This document shows, piece by piece, positions 34,653 through 44,665 of a stretch of DNA of 64,000 nucleotides. Origin of the DNA: CAVSUZ01 sp963795415. Its GTDB lineage: Bacteria > Pseudomonadota > Alphaproteobacteria > Acetobacterales > Acetobacteraceae. The number at the start of each line of letters is the position of its first letter. Position 1 is the stretch's first letter. The stretch covers positions 496,001-560,000 of the forward strand of contig CAWCHQ010000002.1 in assembly GCA_963795415.1 (NCBI GenBank), given 5' to 3'. The notes under the pieces are model-generated. The model did not search any database. It was not told where the DNA came from and worked only from the letters and a program-made list of their open reading frames with translations. The position numbers and the translations under genes are program-made.

Positions 34653-37235
34653 TCACGGAGACGATACCGCAAGCAGCGTGTCGTTAATTCTTACAGGCGG
34701 CAGCCCAAGCGGGAGAACGAAGCCCTGCCCGGTCCGGCGCACCCGTTCGGCTTGCGCACCGAGATCGAAAACCACCGCCTTAAGTCCGCTGCGCCATGCC
34801 TCGCTCAGTGCAAAACACCACGTTTCAGGCGAGATCGAGGGAAGCCACGCCAGTTCTGCACGTTGCTGTCGGATCAGTTGTTCCGCATTGGCAGGCAGGA
34901 AGGGACCCGTAACGAAAGCATGACCCGTTGCAAGCAGTGGGCGGTCGTCGATCGTCGTACCGGCTACGATGAACTCCAGCGGCAACCGGCGGGCGGCGGC
35001 ATCACGGGCGCAATCGAGCAACGTCGCATATCCCTTGGCCATCCCCATCGCGCCGATTACGCAGACCCGCCGGACGCCGCCTGCTCGCACGATTGCCGCC
35101 GCGGGGGTCATCGCGAGCCCCGGTTCGTTCGGCGCAATCTCGGGGCGCAGTTCGGGAAAGTATCGGCGCAATCGGTTCGCGGCATCCAGAGACGGAGCGA
35201 TAACCCGGGCGGCTGATCCGAGAATGCGGCTGCTGCTCGCCCGGAAAGCCGCGACGGAGGTGACCTCTTCAAAGGCGCTTCCACTCGTTGCGATGCAAGC
35301 TTCGCAGCCCGCCAGGCCTGGCTCGCCGCAATATCTTCCGTCTGCACCGATCAGCACGACCCGGGGACAAAACCAGCCATGATCATGAACATAAGCCGCG
35401 TAGGGCACTCCCAGTGCAGCAATCACGTCAGCGATTGAAGCGTGATGGCCGAGCAGGTTGTGGATTTCGGCTTTTACTGGACGCTCCGCGCGCAGCAGGC
35501 GAAGAAGCGCGGACGATTGCCGGGGCAGGCGGAACCTGAGGCTCGGATAGAGGCGGGCCGAACCGTCAGCGACTGCCACCAAGCCGGGCTTGGCCGGGTC
35601 AGGTCTCAACACGATCGGGCGAAAGCCCGCTGCTTCGTGCGCCGTGCATGCGGCATTGACGCATCGCTCGACACCACCGCCGTCACTATGAGTGATCAGG
35701 ACGACTGATCCATGCTCGCGCCGCCCGGCGCGAAAGCGGGCCAGGTCGAATCGGTAACGCGCCTTGGCAAGCGGATCCTTGGCCGCCCAGGTGGCGATCA
35801 GTGCCTCATAGCTAGGGTAGATCCGGTCGAGAATGGCCTGATTGCGCTGCCGCAGTGACTGCCCCCCCAGTCCGAACGAACGTCCGCCGTGATGAGCGAC
35901 GAAAACGCTGGGTGCAGCGACGTGGCGCCAGCCAAGCCGACTGGCGCGCAGGCAGAGATCGTTTTCCTCCCCGTATCCCTGTGCAAACAGATCGGTGCGG
36001 AAGCGTCCGACAGCATCGAGGCAATCGCGCCGCAGGTACATGCAGAAGCCGACGGCGACCGGGATGTCTGCAACGCTTGCGGCGTTCGCGCGATACGCCA
36101 GCGCCGCGAGGCGGTCCGTCTCGGACTGGTCCGGCACCGGGTTTTCCGCCGCGGAACCGGGATAGCTGAGAATGCTCGCGCTGTTCGAGAACGGCGTTAC
36201 GGTGCCGATATCGGGCGCCGAATAGGCTGCCCGCCGGAGCCGCTCCAGCCAGTGCAGCGGGACGAGGGTGTCGCTGTTGAGCAGGACGGCATCGTTCGGT
36301 GCGCAGGCGCGGAGGCCGGCATTGGCGGCAGAGGGGAAGCCGCGCTGGTTGCGATGGCGGACGAGCAGGATGCGGGGGTCTCCCGCAAAGCCGCTGAGGT
36401 GGGTGCGAAGCGTACGATCCCGCGTGCCGTCGTCCACCAGGACCAGGCGCGCGCCTGACGGCAGATCGCGAAGCACGCTTGCGATGCACGCGATCGCTAG
36501 ATCGCCGCCTTCGTGGACCGGGACGATCACATCGGCGCGGCGGGGCGGTGGTGTGGTTTGCGGGGGCTTCGCCGAACTGCCGAGGCGGATGCGCCGCGTT
36601 TCGCAGCCGCGATAAAGCGGGCTCCCGAGAAGGTCCCGTCCGTCAGGTCCAAGTACTCGGATCTGCCGCTTTGACCTCTCCCCCTTCCCCCTCCCGCAAG
36701 GGGAGGGGGCGAGCGTGGTGCGGAACGCGCGTGGGCGGGCAAGCAGCGAACCGGAAAGGGGATCGGCAGGCTCTGTCGCTGTAATCCGGAATGAACGACC
36801 CGCTCGCGACACGATGGTCAGTTCCGGATCACGCTCTGGCTGGTCCGGGTGCCATGCCCAGCCGGATAGGGTGTCTCCGTCAAGCTGGACGAAGCCTTCG
36901 GTTCGGCGGCGACCGTCGTTGCGTTTCTCTGCAACGGCTGGGCGCGGGGATTGCAGGGCCAGGCCGGCGCGGATCTCGGGCGTATCGTGCTCGATGGAGA
37001 GTTCAGCAAACAGGCGTCCTGCCCTGGGTGGGTCGGCAGTGGCGCAGGCGGTAGCGAGCAGAAGCTTCAGAGTGGCGTCGCGTGGCAGCAGACGGCATGC
37101 CCGGTCCAGCCAGCGAACCGCCGTGCAGCTGTCACCCTGTTGCATTGCGGCCCGCCCGAATTCCATTGCTTCCCGCGCCAACTCGGCGGGGTCAGGAGGA
37201 CTGGGGCCGAAACCGGCGAGGGAATCCGTAGTCAC
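34653..37235 (-). CDS. Two-domain glycosyltransferase (GT2 plus GT4-like)
   Basis: An 860-aa protein. The GTG start at 37235 overlaps the Sel1 gene stop and is preferred to upstream ATGs. Residues ~20-110 are a short helical repeat region; a GT2 domain begins near 230 (ADVIVPVHEGGDLAIACIAS) with a DxD-like LLNSDTLV near 318 and YGEENDLCLRASRLGW; from ~515 a second, GT-B type domain starts VVLITHSDGGGVERCVN and ends with SPETWCFALSEAWRSGLKAV. Residues near 180 (LAPSPCGRGKGER) are encoded by an inserted GC-rich palindrome. Likely sugar transfer to a secreted product. Confidence 0.85.
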   Translation of the reverse strand: MTTDSLAGFGPSPPDPAELAREAMEFGRAAMQQGDSCTAVRWLDRACRLLPRDATLKLLLATACATADPPRAGRLFAELSIEHDTPEIRAGLALQSPRPAVAEKRNDGRRRTEGFVQLDGDTLSGWAWHPDQPERDPELTIVSRAGRSFRITATEPADPLSGSLLARPRAFRTTLAPSPCGRGKGERSKRQIRVLGPDGRDLLGSPLYRGCETRRIRLGSSAKPPQTTPPPRRADVIVPVHEGGDLAIACIASVLRDLPSGARLVLVDDGTRDRTLRTHLSGFAGDPRILLVRHRNQRGFPSAANAGLRACAPNDAVLLNSDTLVPLHWLERLRRAAYSAPDIGTVTPFSNSASILSYPGSAAENPVPDQSETDRLAALAYRANAASVADIPVAVGFCMYLRRDCLDAVGRFRTDLFAQGYGEENDLCLRASRLGWRHVAAPSVFVAHHGGRSFGLGGQSLRQRNQAILDRIYPSYEALIATWAAKDPLAKARYRFDLARFRAGRREHGSVVLITHSDGGGVERCVNAACTAHEAAGFRPIVLRPDPAKPGLVAVADGSARLYPSLRFRLPRQSSALLRLLRAERPVKAEIHNLLGHHASIADVIAALGVPYAAYVHDHGWFCPRVVLIGADGRYCGEPGLAGCEACIATSGSAFEEVTSVAAFRASSSRILGSAARVIAPSLDAANRLRRYFPELRPEIAPNEPGLAMTPAAAIVRAGGVRRVCVIGAMGMAKGYATLLDCARDAAARRLPLEFIVAGTTIDDRPLLATGHAFVTGPFLPANAEQLIRQQRAELAWLPSISPETWCFALSEAWRSGLKAVVFDLGAQAERVRRTGQGFVLPLGLPPVRINDTLLAVSSP
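36687..36709. repeat. GC-rich palindrome inside the glycosyltransferase gene
   Basis: CCCCCTCCC-GCAAG-GGGAGGGGG lies in frame within the coding region and is translated as part of LAPSPCGRGKGER. Similar palindromes are common between genes in alphaproteobacteria; here it is tolerated inside a protein, between the helical N-terminus and the GT2 domain. Confidence 0.7.
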
Positions 37236-39001
37236 TGTGCGGCGGCTTGCACTTCCTCCGAAGCCGGGCGGGGCAGGGAGGCGAGGTCGGCCCGCGGCTC
37301 CGACAAGCCCTGCGCGACGGCACGCTCCAGCCACACACGGGCCTGGGCAAAGTCCTGTTCTCCGGCCAGACCGCACGCCAGATAACGGCCCAGCATCATC
37401 TGGGCATAGGCGTGACCCCGCTCGGCGGCGGCGCGGAACCAGCGCTGGGCGGTCACCCGATCGGTTGGCATGTCATGGCCACCGCCATGCAGCGCGCCCA
37501 CGGCAAACATCGCGCCGACATGGCCGCGACCCGCCGCTTTCTCGAACAGCGCCAGCGCCCCTGCATGATCACGGGGTCCGCCGCGGCCATTCACCATCAT
37601 TTCCGCCAGAGCAACTTCCGCTTCGACCATACCGATGGAAGCGGCGCGCGCGATCCAGGCCCGTCCCTCCTCGGGATTGGCATCCACACCGCGGCCTTCG
37701 ATAAGCATCCGGCCATACCAATACTGGGCGTTCACGACACCATCGGCGGCACGGCGGAGCCACTCAGCGGCCCGCCTCTCATCGCGCTCCACGCCCACCC
37801 CCTCAGCCAGGCACACGCCGAAATTGAAGGCCGCGACGAGGTCACCCGAAGCTGCGGCCTGTTCGAACCACTCGCGCGTGCGAACAGCGTCTTCAGCGGG
37901 TCCCGTTCCCTTCAGAAAAAGGTTCGCGAGATCTACCCGCGCCCGCCGGTCGCCGTTCTCGGCGGCGATGCGGAACCAGTGCGCCGCTTCCTCCTGATCT
38001 CGCGGAACGCCGGCGCCTGTAAGGTAGAGCATGCCGAGCGCTCGGGCGGCGCCTTTGTGGCCGGCTTCGGTGGCGCGACGGAACCAGATCGCAGCCTCTG
38101 CGTAGTTGGGCGGAAGTTTGCCGCCCTTTGCATAGAGGTCCCCGACCAGGGCTGCGGCCTCGGGATCGCCGCCGAGGGCGGCCCTGCGCAACCATGACTC
38201 GCCCTCGACGGGGTTGGCGGGGACGACCCTGCCTTCCAGCAGGGCGAGACCCCAACGCGCCTGGCCCGACCAATTCCCCTTAATGGCCGCCTGGCGATAG
38301 TAGTCGGTGGCTTTCGCCGGATCAGCGGGGCCACCCAATCCGCGCTCATGGATGACCCCGAGGAGGTAGAGTGCTGTCGGCAAACCAGCCTCGGCGGCGC
38401 GGCTGAGCCACTGGCTCACCTCCGCGTGCTGCTCGGCGGTTTCCGCCGTCCGTCCGAGGGACAACGCATATCCGAGCGCACCCTGGGGACAGTTGGCCTC
38501 GGCGGCTCTTTCGTACCAGCGATGCGCGCCCTCCAGGTCACGCATCGATTCCGGGCCGGATGTCAGGATGTAGCCCAGAACGGCCTGACCATCGGCCGAA
38601 CCGCTCTCCGCGGCTCGTTTCGCCCACATCAGCGCCTGCTCGAAATCCGGCTTGCCGACATCGTCGTGGCTGGCAAACAACGCAGCAGCCGGGCGGCCCC
38701 CGGTCTGGACTCGCGGTGCGGCGATGCCGTGGATCAGCAGGGTGGCGATCAAGGACTGGGCTTCGACATAACCGTGCGCCGCCGCCTTCTGAAGCCAGCG
38801 CAGTCCCTCCGTCCGGCTATGAGGGACTCCGCCCCCCTCGAGATAGCATCGCCCGATGCGATATTCCGCCTCGGGGACGCCGGCTTTTGCCGCTCGTGAG
38901 AGGAGGCGGAAAGCCTTGGGCAGATTCCCCTGCTCCGTCAGCCGGATCCCGCCGCTGAGGGCAGCACGTGAGGAGATCCGCCAGATCAGCCGGTTCAGCA
39001 T
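37232..39001 (-). CDS. Sel1-repeat protein
   Basis: A 589-aa protein made almost entirely of about 14 Sel1-like (SEL1/TPR-type) repeats of 36 residues, each with the pattern AxxWxxxAAxxGxxxAxxxLG followed by a GxGVPxD loop, for example AAIWFRRATEAGHKGAARAL and AAHWFRIAAENGDRRARVDL. These form a superhelix for protein-protein contacts. No signal peptide is evident, though residues 1-20 are hydrophobic and basic. It lies between the HlyD gene and the glycosyltransferase, overlapping the latter start by 4 bp. Confidence 0.92.
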   Translation of the reverse strand: MLNRLIWRISSRAALSGGIRLTEQGNLPKAFRLLSRAAKAGVPEAEYRIGRCYLEGGGVPHSRTEGLRWLQKAAAHGYVEAQSLIATLLIHGIAAPRVQTGGRPAAALFASHDDVGKPDFEQALMWAKRAAESGSADGQAVLGYILTSGPESMRDLEGAHRWYERAAEANCPQGALGYALSLGRTAETAEQHAEVSQWLSRAAEAGLPTALYLLGVIHERGLGGPADPAKATDYYRQAAIKGNWSGQARWGLALLEGRVVPANPVEGESWLRRAALGGDPEAAALVGDLYAKGGKLPPNYAEAAIWFRRATEAGHKGAARALGMLYLTGAGVPRDQEEAAHWFRIAAENGDRRARVDLANLFLKGTGPAEDAVRTREWFEQAAASGDLVAAFNFGVCLAEGVGVERDERRAAEWLRRAADGVVNAQYWYGRMLIEGRGVDANPEEGRAWIARAASIGMVEAEVALAEMMVNGRGGPRDHAGALALFEKAAGRGHVGAMFAVGALHGGGHDMPTDRVTAQRWFRAAAERGHAYAQMMLGRYLACGLAGEQDFAQARVWLERAVAQGLSEPRADLASLPRPASEEVQAAAQ

Positions 39002-39028
39002 CGCCGGTGCTCGCGCGACATGAGCCGG

Positions 39029-40433
39029 TCAGGGCTCCCGCATCGCCTCGGACGCCACCGGAATGACGCGGGTCAGGAGGTATTGCAGGACCGTCTGCTT
39101 TCCGACCTTTATGTCTGCCGCAACCGGCATTCCGGGCGTCACCTCGAAATCCTTCGGAACACCCCGCAGTGCCACCCGTTCGATTGCGATCCGCGCGCGG
39201 TAGTATGGCTCGGGATCGCCTGTCGAGATCGGCACGATGCTGGTTTGGTTGGCCGCCTGGTCCTGGCCCGTGAAACTGTTCGCGGTCACGATGCGCAGCG
39301 TGCCGTAACCCATCCCGTAGCGGGAATAGGGGAAGGTATCGAATTTTATCGCGACAGGATCCCCGACCTGCACATAGCCGTCGTCTTTGCCCGAAATGTT
39401 CGCCTCGACTTCCAGTGGGGCATTCGCCGGCATCAGCGTGATGAATTGCTCACCCGATTGCAGGACCGAGCCGACTGACGCTTTCGCAACGGTCAGCACG
39501 GTTGCGTCCTGAGCGGCTCTCAGCTCGACAAGCTGGCGGCGAAGCTGCGCCTTGCGAAGCTGTTCGCGCGCGTCAGAGAGCTTTGCGACGGCGTCGGCCA
39601 GCTTTTCCGAAACGTCGGCATGCCAGGACTGCACGTAGCCATCCCGCTCGGCGATCATCGCGCCAAGGTCGCGCGTGGCCGCCTGCGCGGTCTGCATCGC
39701 GTTCTGATAATTGCGCTCCATCTCGGCGCGGTTATCCATGGCGGCGAGCGTGTTGATCTTGCTCCCCACGTTGAGCTGTTCGAGCTGCCGGCGCATCTGC
39801 TCGACATCCGTTGCCACCGCGAGGCGCGAACGGTACCCCTCGGCGTCGGAGTTGGAGCGCTTGATTTCGGCCACCAGCTCATCGATTTTCTCTTTGTAGT
39901 TCTGAAGCTTGTAGTCGTATTCGGCGTTGCGCTGGGCGTAGATGGCGGCCTGCAGCGCCAGATCGGGATCAAGTCCGGTGTAGGTGAAGGGTCTGCCCTC
40001 TCGATTCCGCCTGCAACCGGCTGACCGTGGCCTGCAAACTGGAGACCTGTGCCGCCAGCGATCCTACATCGGCGGCGGCGAATGTCGGATCGAGGCGCGC
40101 CAGAACGTCGCCCGCTTTCACCTTTTCGCCGACATGCACGTCGATGGCGCGAACGATTGACGTGTCCAGCGGCTGCATGACGATCACCGGCGCCTTGGAC
40201 ACGATTTCGCCGCGCGCGGTGACGACCCGATCGACCTTGATCAGAGCCATGGCAGTCAGCACGGCCGCAAACAGGCTGCTGACGATCCACACCGTCCCGC
40301 GCGCGGAGCGCGGAACAGGGGCGCTGAGGACGGCGGTCGAGGGTGACTGGAACTCAAGGACTGCGGGCAGAGCGGGATCGTCCCGCTCGGCCAAATCAGT
40401 CCCCTTGGACGAGTGCTGGAGCAAGAGCGGCAT
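39029..40433 (-). pseudogene. HlyD-family type I secretion adaptor, frameshifted
   Basis: A ~467-aa periplasmic adaptor that would link the ABC exporter to an outer-membrane channel. The N-terminal part has one membrane helix (TVWIVSSLFAAVLTAMALIK) and the lipoyl half-motif ARGEIVSKAPVIVMQPLDTS; its frame ends at 39969. The rest (RNAEYDYKLQNYKEKIDELV, then coiled coil, second lipoyl half and GVPKDFEVTPGMPVAADIKV) lies in another frame. A one-base change near 40000 rejoins them within the coiled coil. It overlaps the exporter gene by 38 bp. Dead gene or sequencing error. Confidence 0.85.
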
Positions 40434-42675
40434 GACGGGGACCTTGACTCTCGAGGTGACGGTTCTGCTGGGCCCAGAGCTGCCGGTAAACCGAGCAACG
40501 TTCCAGCAAGGTGCGGTGTGGCGCCATGTCCATCACCTTGCCTCGTTCCAGCACCAGGATCAGATCGCATTCGGTGAGGGACGAAAGGCGGTGAGAGACG
40601 ATCACCATCGTCCGGCCCCGCCCGATGCGCAGCAGATTGGCATTGACCAGAGCTTCGCTCTCAGGGTCGAGAGCGCTGGTTGCTTCATCGAGAATCAGGA
40701 TGCGGGGGTCCTGGATAAGGGCCCGGGCAATAGCGAGGCGCTGGCGTTGGCCACCGGACAGGTTGGGCGAACCCTCCTCGATGTAGGTTTCGTAGCCTTG
40801 CGGCATCCGTTCGATAAACTCCTCGGCGCCGGCGAGGCGGGCCGCGCGAATCGCATCTTCCAGCGTGAGACCCGGACGGCCGGCAAGGATGTTGTCGCGG
40901 ATCGAGCCGCGGAACAGGAAGTTATCCTGCAAGACCACGCCGAAACTTGAGCGGAGATGCCGCAGGTTGATCTCTCGCAGGTCAGCGCTGTCGATCTTCA
41001 CGTAACCGCTGTAATCCCGGTTTATGCCCTGCAGCAGGCGGGTGATCGTGGACTTGCCCGAACCGCTTCGGCCGACGATTCCAAGCATCGTGCCCGGCGG
41101 GATGGAAAAGCTGACCTTTTCCAGCGCAGGGATCTTGGTGTTCGGGTAGGTAAAGGTCACGTCATCGAAGCTGATGGCGCCGACGAATTTCGGGCGCAGA
41201 CCGCCGGATGCGGCGTCCGCCTCCAACGGGCGGTTCAGCACCGCCGCCGCTTCAGCGATCGCGCCGCCGACTTCCTCAAAATCCTCAATCATGCGCGCCA
41301 TACCTACCAGGGGCTGCGAGACACGCTGCGAGAGCATCATGAAAGCAAACAGCGCGCCGATGGCGTAGCCGCCATCCTGGCGCAAGGCGATGCTGACCCC
41401 AATCATGATAACGCCGATCCACATGAAGCGCTCGACGGGCGTGACCAGCGTCTGCGGCCAATTGGCCAGCCGCCCGAAGGCAAGCCGCCAGCGTCCGGCC
41501 TCGGCAACCCGTTCATCCCACAGCGCCTTGCGCTGCGGCTCCAGCGCCAGGGACTTGACCGTGCGAATGCCGAACACCGTTTCGCCGAGCGCGGCGTGCC
41601 GGTTCACCTCGGCCTGGATCACCCTCCCCAGCAACACCCGCAGCGGCCGGAGAAAGGCGAGGATTATCAGGGTGATGATACAGGCACAGGCCAGCACGAT
41701 CCAGGCGAGCGTGCTGTCCATCCAGAACAGGAACGGCAGCAGCACCATCAAAGTCATGAAATCAAGGAACGTCGTCAGGAGCTTGCCGGTCAGGAATTCG
41801 CGGACCCGGTGGATCTGGGTGACGCGGTGCATCGTCTCGCCGGCTGGGTGACGCTCGAAATAATCGATCGACAGCCGCACGAGGCGATTGAACACGTGCA
41901 GATTGAGCCGCGTATCGATCCGGACGCCCACCTGCAGGACGATCAGCCGGCGGGCATAGCCAAGCAGCGTCTCGTAAACGACAAAGATGCCCATCAGCAC
42001 GGAGAGCAGGCCAAGGGTGGACCAGCTGTGATGTTCCAGCACCCGGTCCACCACCATCATGATCACGAGCGGCGGAAAGATCGCCAGGAAGCTCATGGTC
42101 AACGAGGCGATGCCGATGTCGCGCAGCGATTTCTTTTCGGTCAGCACCAGACCGACAAGCCAGCGCAGCGAGAACGGAGCATCGGCTTCCTGCAGGCCGC
42201 GATTGGCCCGAAGCAGCACGGCTTCGCCCGACCACACTTCGCTCAGTCGTAGTTCGTCAACCGGAACGGCCGGCTCTCCCTCCGGCGCGAGCGGGTCCTT
42301 GATGAAGACGACCTTGTGCTCGGCATTCGAGCCGGCCAGCAACCCGGCGCTGCCATCGTTGAACAGCAGAACGATTGGCCCCGTGTCATGCAGCCGCTGA
42401 AGATGCCGCCAACGCAATCGCAACGCCCGCGACCACATCCCGGATTCGCGGATCCAGGCTGCCAGTGAAGCCGCGGTCGGCGCGTCCGCCTGCTCGACGT
42501 TGCGAAACTCGGCGGGATCAAGCTCCATACCGTAGTAGCGTCCCGCCTGGATGACCGCGCGCAGGCGCGGGTGGAGCGATTCCCCCGCGCGAGATCGGGG
42601 ATTACCGGCGATATCCGTACTAACGTTCTGCGCCAGATGCTCGGCTTCTGGGCCGGTCCGTTCGAACTGATCCAC
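40396..42675 (-). CDS. Type I secretion ABC exporter with degenerate C39-like domain
   Basis: A 759-aa HlyB/PrtD-like exporter. The N-terminal ~150 residues form a C39-like domain without the catalytic Cys (RYYGMELDPAEFRNVEQAD), as in exporters of RTX proteins. A six-helix ABC membrane domain follows, then the ATPase: Walker A GRSGSGKSTITRL near residue 535, signature SGGQRQRLAIARAL near 640, Walker B ILILDEATSALD near 660 and the switch His in IVSHRLSSL near 690. It is the first gene of the minus-strand secretion cluster. The exported substrate is not identifiable in the window. Confidence 0.93.
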   Translation of the reverse strand: MDQFERTGPEAEHLAQNVSTDIAGNPRSRAGESLHPRLRAVIQAGRYYGMELDPAEFRNVEQADAPTAASLAAWIRESGMWSRALRLRWRHLQRLHDTGPIVLLFNDGSAGLLAGSNAEHKVVFIKDPLAPEGEPAVPVDELRLSEVWSGEAVLLRANRGLQEADAPFSLRWLVGLVLTEKKSLRDIGIASLTMSFLAIFPPLVIMMVVDRVLEHHSWSTLGLLSVLMGIFVVYETLLGYARRLIVLQVGVRIDTRLNLHVFNRLVRLSIDYFERHPAGETMHRVTQIHRVREFLTGKLLTTFLDFMTLMVLLPFLFWMDSTLAWIVLACACIITLIILAFLRPLRVLLGRVIQAEVNRHAALGETVFGIRTVKSLALEPQRKALWDERVAEAGRWRLAFGRLANWPQTLVTPVERFMWIGVIMIGVSIALRQDGGYAIGALFAFMMLSQRVSQPLVGMARMIEDFEEVGGAIAEAAAVLNRPLEADAASGGLRPKFVGAISFDDVTFTYPNTKIPALEKVSFSIPPGTMLGIVGRSGSGKSTITRLLQGINRDYSGYVKIDSADLREINLRHLRSSFGVVLQDNFLFRGSIRDNILAGRPGLTLEDAIRAARLAGAEEFIERMPQGYETYIEEGSPNLSGGQRQRLAIARALIQDPRILILDEATSALDPESEALVNANLLRIGRGRTMVIVSHRLSSLTECDLILVLERGKVMDMAPHRTLLERCSVYRQLWAQQNRHLESQGPRHAALAPALVQGD

Positions 42676-42931
42676 GCGCGATCCCTCTCAGCAACAGGCC
42701 GACGATTTGGCATGGCACTCTGGCCGGTGCATGGGCCGGCACGGCCTGAACCCACCGCCACTATGACTTAGCGTGGCAACGAAGAGCAAATATTCCGTAT
42801 AAGCCGTTCGGATTTGCCTTCGCCGGTCGGGGTGCGCATCGTATGACACGAGCCGGTACTCACGGGAAAGCGATTTCCTGGGTGCTATGTGGCAAACCCG
42901 CACTCGTGATGTGGCGACGGAGGAAGAACAA

Positions 42932-44125
42932 GTGTCAGACGCCGAAGACCTGGACGGAGTCTTTGTTCCAGGACCCCGGGCGCGTTGTGAGCCGCTCGGC
43001 AGCGGCCGGCTTGGGGGACTGCGTTTCGCGGTCAAGGACGTGTTCGACCTGGCCGGCAGTGTAACGACGTACGGCAATCCCGATTGGGCCCGTACACATG
43101 GCCCCGCGACGGCCACTGCTCCCGTGGTGCGGACGCTGCTGGAGGCCGGGGCCCATTTGCTTGGCAAAACCAAGACGGTCGAACTTGCCTATGGCATCAC
43201 TGGCGAGAATTGTTGGCACGGCACGCCGCGGAACCCAAACGCGCCGGGGCGGCTTCCCGGCGGCTCAAGCTGCGGCTCGGCCGCAGCGGTGGCGGCTGAA
43301 GTTGCTGACTTCGCGCTCGGCACCGATACCGGGGGCTCGGTCCGGATCCCTGCAAGCTACTGCGGATTGTTCGGCTTCCGCCCCAGCTTTGGCGCGGTTA
43401 GCACTGCCGGCGTATGTGGGCTTGCCCCGAGCATGGATACGGTCGGCTGGGTCGCCCGCGCTGGATCATTGTTGGCCGGAGTTGGTGAGGTCCTGCTGCC
43501 CGGCGGGGCGCGTTACGAGCTGAGCGGCCCGTTTCTGATGATGGAAGAGGCGTGGGTCAACGCGCAACCGGATGTGGCCGAGGCGCTGCGGCCGAAGCTG
43601 GAGCGACTGGAGCAATTGCGCGGCCGGGCCCTGGGCCTTCGCCTGGTGCCGGAGGGCCTGGACAGCCTGTACGACCACTTCAGGGCGGTGCAGGCGGAGG
43701 AGGTGTGGTCCACCCTGGGAAACTGGATTACCGGGAGTAACCCGCGTTTAAGCCCCGCAGTGGCGGAGCGGATCGAGAAGGCGCGGCGGCTGGATCCCGC
43801 AGTGGCGAGCGCGGGGCGGATTTTCCGACGCCTCCTGCAGGCGCGCGTGCGCCCGCTGCTTGCGGGTGGCGCAATCCTCGTCTTTCCGACAAGCCCTTGC
43901 GTTGCGCCCCTTACGTCGGCCGATGCCGAGGAATTGGAGGCGGTACGGCAAGCAAGCATGGGTGTGACAGCGATCGCCAGTTTTTGCGGATTGCCGGAGG
44001 TGACCTTGCCTTGCGCTATGCGTGGGGCTCCCGTCGGCATGTCGCTGGTCGCGGCTCCAGGGCGCGACAAGGCCCTTCTGGCGTTCGCCTGCGATGCGGC
44101 ATCGGTGCTTGGCCTGCCGGTATGA
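42932..44125 (+). CDS. Amidase signature family hydrolase (AtzF/GatA-like)
   Basis: A 397-aa amidase. The GTG at 42932 is chosen because a strong GGAGGAAG lies 5 bp upstream; a more upstream ATG has none. The catalytic Lys is in LRFAVKDVFDLAGSV, the Ser motif is PGGSSCGSAAAVAAEVADFA and the cis-Ser motif is GTDTGGSVRIPASYCG. It is shorter than GatA and resembles small amidases fused or adjacent to other genes. It precedes a GNAT acetyltransferase by 15 bp. Confidence 0.87.
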   Translation: MSDAEDLDGVFVPGPRARCEPLGSGRLGGLRFAVKDVFDLAGSVTTYGNPDWARTHGPATATAPVVRTLLEAGAHLLGKTKTVELAYGITGENCWHGTPRNPNAPGRLPGGSSCGSAAAVAAEVADFALGTDTGGSVRIPASYCGLFGFRPSFGAVSTAGVCGLAPSMDTVGWVARAGSLLAGVGEVLLPGGARYELSGPFLMMEEAWVNAQPDVAEALRPKLERLEQLRGRALGLRLVPEGLDSLYDHFRAVQAEEVWSTLGNWITGSNPRLSPAVAERIEKARRLDPAVASAGRIFRRLLQARVRPLLAGGAILVFPTSPCVAPLTSADAEELEAVRQASMGVTAIASFCGLPEVTLPCAMRGAPVGMSLVAAPGRDKALLAFACDAASVLGLPV

Positions 44126-44140
44126 AATCACGGAGCATGC

Positions 44141-44665
44141 ATGCAGATTCGCATCGCGACTGAGGCGGACGTTCCCGAAATCCAGTCGATCTACGCCCAC
44201 CACGTACTGACCGGCACGGGGAGCTTCGAAGAGGAGCCGCCGTCGGTCGAGGAAATGCTGGAACGGTTCCGGAAGGTGGCCAGCCATAAATGGATCTGGC
44301 TGGTCGCGACGGATGCCACCGGCGTCCTGGGTTATGCCTATTACAACCAGTTCCGCGACCGCACGGCGTATCGGTTTACGGTCGAGAACAGCATCTACGT
44401 CCGTGAGGACGTCCGGGGTCAGGGCGTCGGGAAGGCGCTGGTCGCAAAGCTGATCGACGACGCCACCAAGGCGGGTTTTCGGCAGATGATCGCGGTGATC
44501 GGCGATTCCGAGAACGTGGGATCGATCGGGGTGCATGCCACGCTGGGGTTCCAGATGGTCGGCACGATGCGCGCGGTCGGGTTGAAGTTCGGCCGATGGC
44601 TGGACGTGGTAACGATGCAGCGCGCACTCGGGCCGGGCAGCGCGGCGCCGTCCGGGGAAGGTTAA
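44141..44665 (+). CDS. GNAT acetyltransferase (phosphinothricin N-acetyltransferase-like)
   Basis: A 174-aa acetyl-CoA-dependent N-acetyltransferase. It begins MQIRIATEADVPEIQSIYAH, with the family GSFEEEPPSVEEM block, the acetyl-CoA loop YVREDVRGQGVGKALVAKL and the C-terminal MIAVIGDSENVGSIGVHATL and GLKFGRWLDVVTMQRAL. This matches the Pat/Bar/YncA group acting on glutamate analogues and similar amines. Its stop overlaps that of the convergent ferredoxin gene. Confidence 0.9.
   Translation: MQIRIATEADVPEIQSIYAHHVLTGTGSFEEEPPSVEEMLERFRKVASHKWIWLVATDATGVLGYAYYNQFRDRTAYRFTVENSIYVREDVRGQGVGKALVAKLIDDATKAGFRQMIAVIGDSENVGSIGVHATLGFQMVGTMRAVGLKFGRWLDVVTMQRALGPGSAAPSGEG

Noticed and set aside
40957..42252. 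431-aa plus-strand open frame
   Set aside because: Antisense shadow of the ABC exporter gene; His/Gln/Asp-rich with no domain pattern.
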